This document shows positions 62,332 to 64,000 of a stretch of 64,000 nt of DNA, in pieces; the first letter of the stretch is position 1; each line of letters begins with the position of its first letter. Source of the DNA: an archaeon (lineage in GTDB: Archaea; Asgardarchaeota; Thorarchaeia; Thorarchaeales; Thorarchaeaceae); the NCBI GenBank assembly GCA_024275415.1, contig JAJRZD010000034.1, forward strand, positions 16,849-80,848, given 5' to 3'. Under the pieces are notes generated by a model. The model saw only the letters and a program-made list of their open reading frames with translations. It ran no database searches and was not told where the DNA came from. Both the position numbers and the translations under genes were made by a program.

Positions 62332-62895
62332 TTATTCACGGCACGGCTCGCAGACGTATCGACCATCCTCGAATATCAGATCCGTTGAATATTCTCCACA
62401 AACATCGCAGATTCCGCCATGTTCGATTAGCTCGTCGTCCTCTAGTCCCTCTGCGTCTATCTCCCCATTCCGTAGTTTTAAGGACTCCACTAGGACATCG
62501 ATGAGTTCGGGGGACCATTTGAGTATGTCCCGCGATGTAATGATTCCTGCCAAATTTCCGTTCTTAAGGACGATCACTCTTCTAATATTGCTTCGTGCCA
62601 TCATCCGCATTGCATCAGTGAGAGCCGTGTTTGGATTCACATAAACCAATGGTGCGGTCATTATGTCCTTGGCTGAGGTTGTCTGCACATTCTTGCCTAC
62701 TGCCACAACCCGTCTTACTATGTCTGTTTCAGTGATTATGCCTATCGGGCTGTGCCTCTCGACAATGACGATAGAACCGATATCCACTTCGGCCATGGAT
62801 TTTGCGACTTCTAGGATTGATGCATCTGGTGGCATCGTAATCACGTTTGTTGACATAATCTCCTTCACGGCCATTGAATGGGTTGGTTCGGACAT
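62332..62895 (-). CDS. CBS-pair protein with C-terminal zinc ribbon
   Basis: 187 residues. Two CBS motifs (residues 10-125; G-I-I-T-E-T-D and G-I-I-T-S-R-D) are followed by a short linker and a zinc ribbon C-D-V-C-G...C-E-P-C at the C-terminus. CBS plus zinc-ribbon proteins are common in archaea; some bind nucleic acid, but the function here is unknown. Co-directional with the four-CBS gene. Confidence 0.85.
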   Translation of the reverse strand: MSEPTHSMAVKEIMSTNVITMPPDASILEVAKSMAEVDIGSIVIVERHSPIGIITETDIVRRVVAVGKNVQTTSAKDIMTAPLVYVNPNTALTDAMRMMARSNIRRVIVLKNGNLAGIITSRDILKWSPELIDVLVESLKLRNGEIDAEGLEDDELIEHGGICDVCGEYSTDLIFEDGRYVCEPCRE

Positions 62896-62983
62896 GTTAG
62901 TGCCTCCGTGCTATGCGAGGATTTCTCACGCCGTGAGAGATTCTATGTTCATTCTTAAGTGTGTCTGTACTATCAGATGCACA

Positions 62984-64000
62984 CTACTTGGCAATCTGGC
63001 CTCCTCCAGGTGGGAGCAGTCGCATGATGTCTTCTTGAGGTATCTGGTCAATCAGGTATTTCTGTTCATCCGGAAGTGCTTTTCTTAGTGTATGCATTAT
63101 CTCCCTGACAAGATGTCCCTTCTTATCCTCTGACGGAACGACCTTGACCCACACGTTACAATGGGCTTCCACAGCTGGAACTGGACCCGACATCGGGATA
63201 ACATTGTCCTCCTCAATGATGATTCCAACTGCAAGAGTGATTGGGACATTATTGATGTAGTTCTTCTTTCCATAGAGCATGACCGCTCCCGATGGCAGGT
63301 ATTCCCCTGATGGGGGTGAGAAGCTCACCTGTTCTGGTGGGAGCCAATATGCGTCGCCACTTGACAAGCCGTCCTGCCACGCCCTCGAGAACGTTATTGC
63401 AAATTGAGCCGCTTCCTGTAAGGTGCTATCACTAGGAGGCTCGTCAGGCACCTTGATGATGACATAAGGTGCTCCGTGGACAGAAGCGTGCAAGAACACA
63501 TCATTGGCTGCCATATGACGCTTTGCGAGTCGTTCATTGCTTTTTGCATCTCTCCCACCAAGTATCAGATATCCATCAGATGATATGAACCACCTGAATT
63601 TCTCGTACCATCTCTTTTTTCTCACTTTGACAGGTTTCTTTTTTGGCGCAATCCCGATGTCCTCATCGCCTAACTTGTCCAGCTTGAGCCTTGTCTTCTC
63701 AATCTGCCTCTGGGCCCCTTCAATCTTCGAGCGTGCCTTCTTCGCCAGATCATAGGCGCGTGATGCATTATCTTGGGCGTTCAGCCTGATGTCTAAAGGT
63801 ATCTCCACCTGATTTAGCACCACAAGTATCGTTCCTTGATTGGGAATTATCTTCTTAATGAGCTGGGCGGTGGCATTCCCTTGAGCCTTTCCTTTCTCCA
63901 CTGTACGTATGATGTCCGACCATGACCGACCCGAAGCCCGTGCATCGCTTATAGTGTCAAGGACATCCTGGACGATTTGAAAATGAGCATAGATGAGTTC
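62984..64000 (-). CDS. NEMF/Rqc2 (NFACT) family protein, 3' part
   Basis: The frame continues to the window edge, so the N-terminal NFACT-N domain is cut off. Visible are the end of the middle region (G/E-L-I-Y-A-H-F), a coiled coil (A-K-K-A-R-S-K-I-E-G-A-Q-R-Q-I-E-K-T-R-L) and the NFACT-R domain (W-F-I-S-S-D-G-Y-L-I-L-G-G-R-D-A-K-S-N-E and D-V-F-L-H-A-S-V-H-G-A-P). Archaeal and bacterial relatives bind stalled 50S subunits and add C-terminal tails in ribosome quality control. Confidence 0.9.
   Translation of the reverse strand, partial: ELIYAHFQIVQDVLDTISDARASGRSWSDIIRTVEKGKAQGNATAQLIKKIIPNQGTILVVLNQVEIPLDIRLNAQDNASRAYDLAKKARSKIEGAQRQIEKTRLKLDKLGDEDIGIAPKKKPVKVRKKRWYEKFRWFISSDGYLILGGRDAKSNERLAKRHMAANDVFLHASVHGAPYVIIKVPDEPPSDSTLQEAAQFAITFSRAWQDGLSSGDAYWLPPEQVSFSPPSGEYLPSGAVMLYGKKNYINNVPITLAVGIIIEEDNVIPMSGPVPAVEAHCNVWVKVVPSEDKKGHLVREIMHTLRKALPDEQKYLIDQIPQEDIMRLLPPGGGQIAK

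Noticed and set aside
1-64000. CRISPR arrays and insertion sequences
   Set aside because: No regularly spaced repeats, no cas genes and no transposase were seen anywhere in the window.

Overview
The window is archaeal. It encodes an archaeal translation cluster (L44e, S27e, aIF2-alpha, Nop10), Sec61-beta, a proteasome beta subunit, STT3-type oligosaccharyltransferase, archaeal/eukaryotic-type ProRS, MptE, CTP-dependent riboflavin kinase and wyosine enzymes. Several genes look more eukaryote-like than usual for archaea: a translin, an OST3/OST6-like membrane subunit, a PAC4-like proteasome chaperone and an NEMF/Rqc2 homologue. With base composition near 47% GC, I infer an Asgard archaeon, possibly Thorarchaeia-like. 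That is an inference; there is no rRNA gene here to settle it.

Layout. 0-5 kb: Rad3/XPD-type helicase, PAC4-like protein, type IA topoisomerase. 5-12 kb: OST3/6-like protein, the pterin genes mptE-folP, glycine cleavage gcvT-gcvH, and the large STT3/AglB. 12-17 kb: the L44e-S27e-aIF2a-Nop10 cluster, Sec61-beta, MazG-like protein and glyA, which is linked by chemistry to gcvT/H. 17-24 kb: tRNA-Lys with three introns, an FTR1 iron permease behind two operator palindromes, a LinD-like secreted protein with an ECF-like membrane partner, a broken yjbQ and a glycosyltransferase. 24-31 kb: Trm5, DUF371, Pcm, RibK, translin, Taw1, a B12/radical-SAM protein and a proteasome beta subunit without Thr1. 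31-40 kb: Nog1-like GTPase, RtcA, NMN adenylyltransferase, ProRS, a 2-hydroxyacid dehydrogenase, a MutS-family ATPase and a phosphoesterase.

40-51 kb is accessory. It holds a decayed cupin, a surface protein, tRNA-Asn with three introns, and then an island: a high-GC HerA/VirB4-type membrane ATPase in an operon with a 1,243-residue protein of unknown function. The last part of that second gene is duplicated on the far side of the ATPase, giving 196-bp direct repeats (about 99% identical) 7.0 kb apart. 51-58 kb: a PH-like/zinc-ribbon protein, a ZIP metal transporter with a perfect palindrome upstream, an intron-containing tRNA(CAT) with a decayed full-length copy 2.5 kb away, and an orphan solute-binding protein. 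58-64 kb: tRNA-Glu, nadC, AMMECR1, pyrC, two CBS proteins and the 3' part of the NEMF-type gene.

The most notable observations are: three of four tRNA genes carry seven roughly 30-nt introns in all, mostly at non-canonical sites; two gene-free stretches 29 kb apart share a conserved element of about 110 nt that may be an undescribed RNA; the repeat-flanked ATPase island; the Thr1-to-Ala proteasome subunit; and a shared GTTAG...CTAAC operator in front of iron and ZIP transporter genes.
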